Below are positions 60,997 to 64,000 of a stretch of DNA of 64,000 nt, in pieces (the stretch's first letter is position 1; the number at the start of each line of letters is the position of its first letter). Source of the DNA: Alnus glutinosa. Its lineage: Eukaryota > Streptophyta > Magnoliopsida > Fagales > Betulaceae. The stretch is from assembly GCF_958979055.1 (NCBI RefSeq), contig NC_084891.1:24265501-24329500 (forward strand). The letters run 5' to 3'. Position numbers and translations under genes: made by a program. Below the pieces are notes generated by a model. That model did no database searches. It was given only the letters and a program-made list of their open reading frames with translations, and was not told where the DNA came from.

Positions 60997-63900
60997 TTCG
61001 GTTCTCGATTGACCCGACCGCAAGTCAGTCCTACTAGCAGAAAGTCAGTGCAGCAATTCTTCATCTGCAGTAATTGGGAAATGTTGGTGATAAGTGGAAA
61101 CAGTCTCCTTAGCAAGCAATTCCAACCTGCGATAACTTCAACTGTAAAGACAAATTCCAGTTAGCAAGCAGTAAAACGCAGCAGTTGAATGACAAAATGG
61201 ATGAACAAAAAATACAGAAGACAAATCAAGTAAAGACATGGTTCATTCAACTAGATTGTTTGGACTGTGGTTATGATTCATGAATGTCGTTAATTGGTCG
61301 AGGAAGCATAAACACTTTATGTCATGTCGGTTACCAATGGCTATGACATTATTATATATCCTAATCCCTATTTACAATCCCCATGGTGAAACTCCACTTG
61401 ACTATTCCTATCAAACATCAATCGAGGCTCACAATTAAATAAGACTAAGAAACCCTCTTTCCCAAGCATATGGTCCCTAACACCAAAATGCATTCTCACC
61501 CAACAATGGCTTTTTTCTTGAATTTTTTTGACAACTTTGAGAAGACAAGACTTGAGCCAATTAAGACAGGTGACTTTGACAGCTCAAACTGGTATGCTTG
61601 AATATGTTACAAATATTAAGAATGTTATGACCAATAAGAAATGCACCAAAGTTACACGAAGTGAGGAATTTTCTACAATTTCCTTTTTAAAAAAAAAAAA
61701 ATGGAAGGGCTGAGATTGTTCGTGGAGACACAGAAGATACGGCGGATGTTCTGGAAGCTTTTGATGGCGGACAAGGAAGTTGTCTTGGTTTCACATGCCT
61801 AAACGACCAGTTGTTACAAACTCAATGCATAGGGAGGAACTTTATCTTTTCTTTTCTCTTCTTTTCTTCTTCTGTAATTAATAAGTAAACGCTGCTGATT
61901 TCTATTATATAAGGTTAATTGGAATTAATTAGTTTATATTAGTGGGGAATCTCAAGGACTTCCATAAGATGCAAGAGTTATTAGTTAAATACCATATCTA
62001 ATCTGAACTTAGCAATTGGCTTGCAACCAGATTCAAGTATCTGCAGGATTAATGGCTCCTCAATGTACAACTGTTACTGCATGTCCTTGTCATTTTCTTT
62101 GGAGCTAGCAAGAAGATAAAAAATAAATAAAATTAAAAGGGCCAGACCTCGGAATTCCCTTTCTTGGGTATTCCTTATCTATGCATGTTATGTTGAAATA
62201 TTATTTCATGAAATTTAAGTTTATTTTAAATTTGAATATTTAAACTTTCCTCTATTTCTTTTTATTACTTTTTGTCCCACATTGAAAAGCTATGAGTATT
62301 TTTTGTGCTTTATAAATATTTATCAAGCTCTTATATTAAATAAGATTTTGAGTATACATATGTTAATTGTGCTAGTTGCGTCACCCAGTGCAAAACACTA
62401 GTCGTACGCACGTGTGTCGCTTTGACGCTTTAGATGCACTTTCTGATTCTGAGTTTTAGATAAAAACTATATTTTTCCAGCATATTTAATTTCGACATCT
62501 TTTTTTTTTTTTTTTTTCCTTCTCTTCTTTTTCATTTTCTCTGCTGTTACAGAATTTCTGAATTCAGAGTAGTGTTCAGAATTTACAATCTGCACACTAC
62601 ATTCGGGCAGTATTGTATCCTGATGACAAAATTGGTGTATTCCCTTTTGCAAAACTTATTGTTTAAGTAGGAAGTAATATTTGTCTAAGAGACAGATTTA
62701 CATTCACCTTACTGTCCAGTGTTCTTTCTATACAGTTTTTTTTTTTTTTTTTTTTTTTTGCTTTCTTTAATTTTATGTAGTTCCGCATCTTTATATTTCC
62801 AACATGTTATACTTCAAATATTCAAGAAATATTAAAAATGGGTTGATTATGATAGCTGTCAAAAAAAGAACACCAAGAAGGCAAAATTTCTTCTGTAATG
62901 AAAAAGAAACGAAAGTGATAATAATGTTCACTACTTATGTGAATTTTCCAACAATTAGAGACCACGTGCGTATAGATAACCCAAAAACCATAATCTGATA
63001 TGCCTATCCATGCGACCAAATATACATGAAAGATCCAGTTTTTAAGGTGGTAGTAATCTTAATGTGTTTTGGCCGTCCCTTCGATCTTCCCCACAAAAAA
63101 TCCTAATTCCGCCCATGGTCATAGACTGGAGTTTAAAGAAGAGATTGTTTATAATTAAACAATAATAGAGAATCATACGTTTAATGGATTATCTTTTGAG
63201 GACCATTCTATATGAGCATATGGTATAAAAAATTAAACTTAAAGAATTTCAAAAAGGGTTCAATATTGCAGTGCTGCTCCTGCTAACATATGACCTAACC
63301 TTGGACTTGTAGCAGCAAAGGAAAGAAAGGAAAAACAATCCGAAGGGATGAGTTAAAAAAATCTGTAGTGGGGTTGTGATCTGTGAATGACACCCTGTTA
63401 AGCTCGGATCTCAAACAGTTGAGGAAGACTCGATCTCTTTAGGGTTTAGACCCTAGGGACTAGGGAGCTAGGAGGGGAGGAGGGGCCTCACTCGTGCTTC
63501 TCAGCTCCATAAAATAAAGGTGGGATATAGTCTTTGAAATTTGCACAAACTGACATGTGCCATATGATCCACAAAAGTGTTTGGTTGCTTTGGCAATTGG
63601 CATTGGCCCTCAGAGAAATTTTCTAGACTGAATCTGCAAAAGTGGAAAAAGGGTGAATTCCAAAAAAAAAGAAAAGAAGAGCATTTAAAAGAATGAAGGG
63701 ATATATAAAAGGGGTTAGAAATTTGTGTCCCTAAAGTCTCTTTAGGAAATCCATTTGTTTAGCATGCCTGAGTGAATCCAAGAACAAGCATCCTAAGTAG
63801 AATTTAGTTACCTTGGTCAGTGGTCAACAATTTTTACCGTTGATTTCACTGATTATGGTCAATATAGTTTACAGTGTGGTCCAGTTCTTAATGAGAGATC

Positions 63901-64000
63901 ATATAACCCCATCTTTGTTTTGATTCAACCAAGTATATTTATTTATGCACTTGGGAAGATAATTAATACCCATGGTGAAAAAATTCAAGGGCAAATTTAT
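60997..64000. other. Right-end spacer without a supported gene
   Basis: A/T-rich, with homopolymer T tracts at about 62501-62518 and 62738-62760. A GC-richer patch at 63370-63520 contains AGGGTTTAGACCCTAGGGACTA but no reading frame I recognise. Short frames (for example 61702-61803) have no similarity or context. Confidence 0.4.

Noticed and set aside
61702..61803. 33-codon plus frame (MEGLRLFVETQK...)
   Set aside because: Too short, no family recognised, preceded by an A-run and with no splice or promoter context.

Overview
This window is nuclear DNA of a flowering plant. The host genes carry spliceosomal introns with GT/AG borders, their proteins match land-plant families, and the spaces and introns are full of plant transposons (L1-like LINEs, copia and gypsy-like LTR elements, a TRIM, hAT relics, MITEs, tRNA-derived SINEs). 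The two left-hand genes lie side by side in the order and orientation I recall for Arabidopsis At4g24610 and At4g24620, which suggests old eudicot microsynteny. A woody rosid is plausible, but I cannot name a species.

Layout. (1) 469-12954, minus: a 22-exon gene for a 1,251-residue protein of the At4g24610/At5g65440 family; its introns hold a LINE relic, a MITE and a minisatellite. (2) 13.0-18.7 kb: repeat-rich spacer with an L1-like LINE fragment bearing an open 515-codon frame, a duplicated spacer segment, several MITEs and a poly(A)-tailed retroposon with target-site duplications (TSDs). (3) 18706-27554, minus: a complete 14-exon plastid glucose-6-phosphate isomerase gene (PGI1), 623 codons. 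(4) 28.0-40.6 kb: a transposon nest, containing a decayed hAT transposase with a smaller MITE inside it, a GC-rich minisatellite, and a copia relic split by a 2.5-kb solo LTR and by a hAT-type MITE, both with exact TSDs. (5) 40628-43670, plus: a five-exon J-domain protein gene whose third intron carries a near-identical 392-bp tandem duplication. (6) 45746-45816: a frameshifted first exon of a Di19-type gene, 1.3 kb upstream of a single-exon PPR gene (47122-48687). (7) 51111-54281, plus: a four-exon kappa/lambda-type 14-3-3 gene with a 717-bp MITE just upstream and a complete TRIM in intron 2. (8) 56680-58882, minus: a six-exon CUTA gene with a predicted transit peptide. (9) 59.0-64.0 kb: spacer with a few MITEs and no gene I could support.

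The genes do not form one pathway: they cover plastid carbon metabolism (PGI1), metal/redox homeostasis (CUTA), phospho-client regulation (14-3-3), chaperoning (J protein), organellar RNA handling (PPR) and one protein of unknown function. I found no new gene system. The best observations are the Di19 exon remnant that may serve as a leader exon for the PPR gene, the dated nest of insertions at 33.5-39.7 kb, the intact TRIM in the 14-3-3 intron, and the non-coding retroposon beside PGI1. Exon borders were assigned by hand from splice consensus and frame continuity. Exon lengths sum to whole codons in every model.
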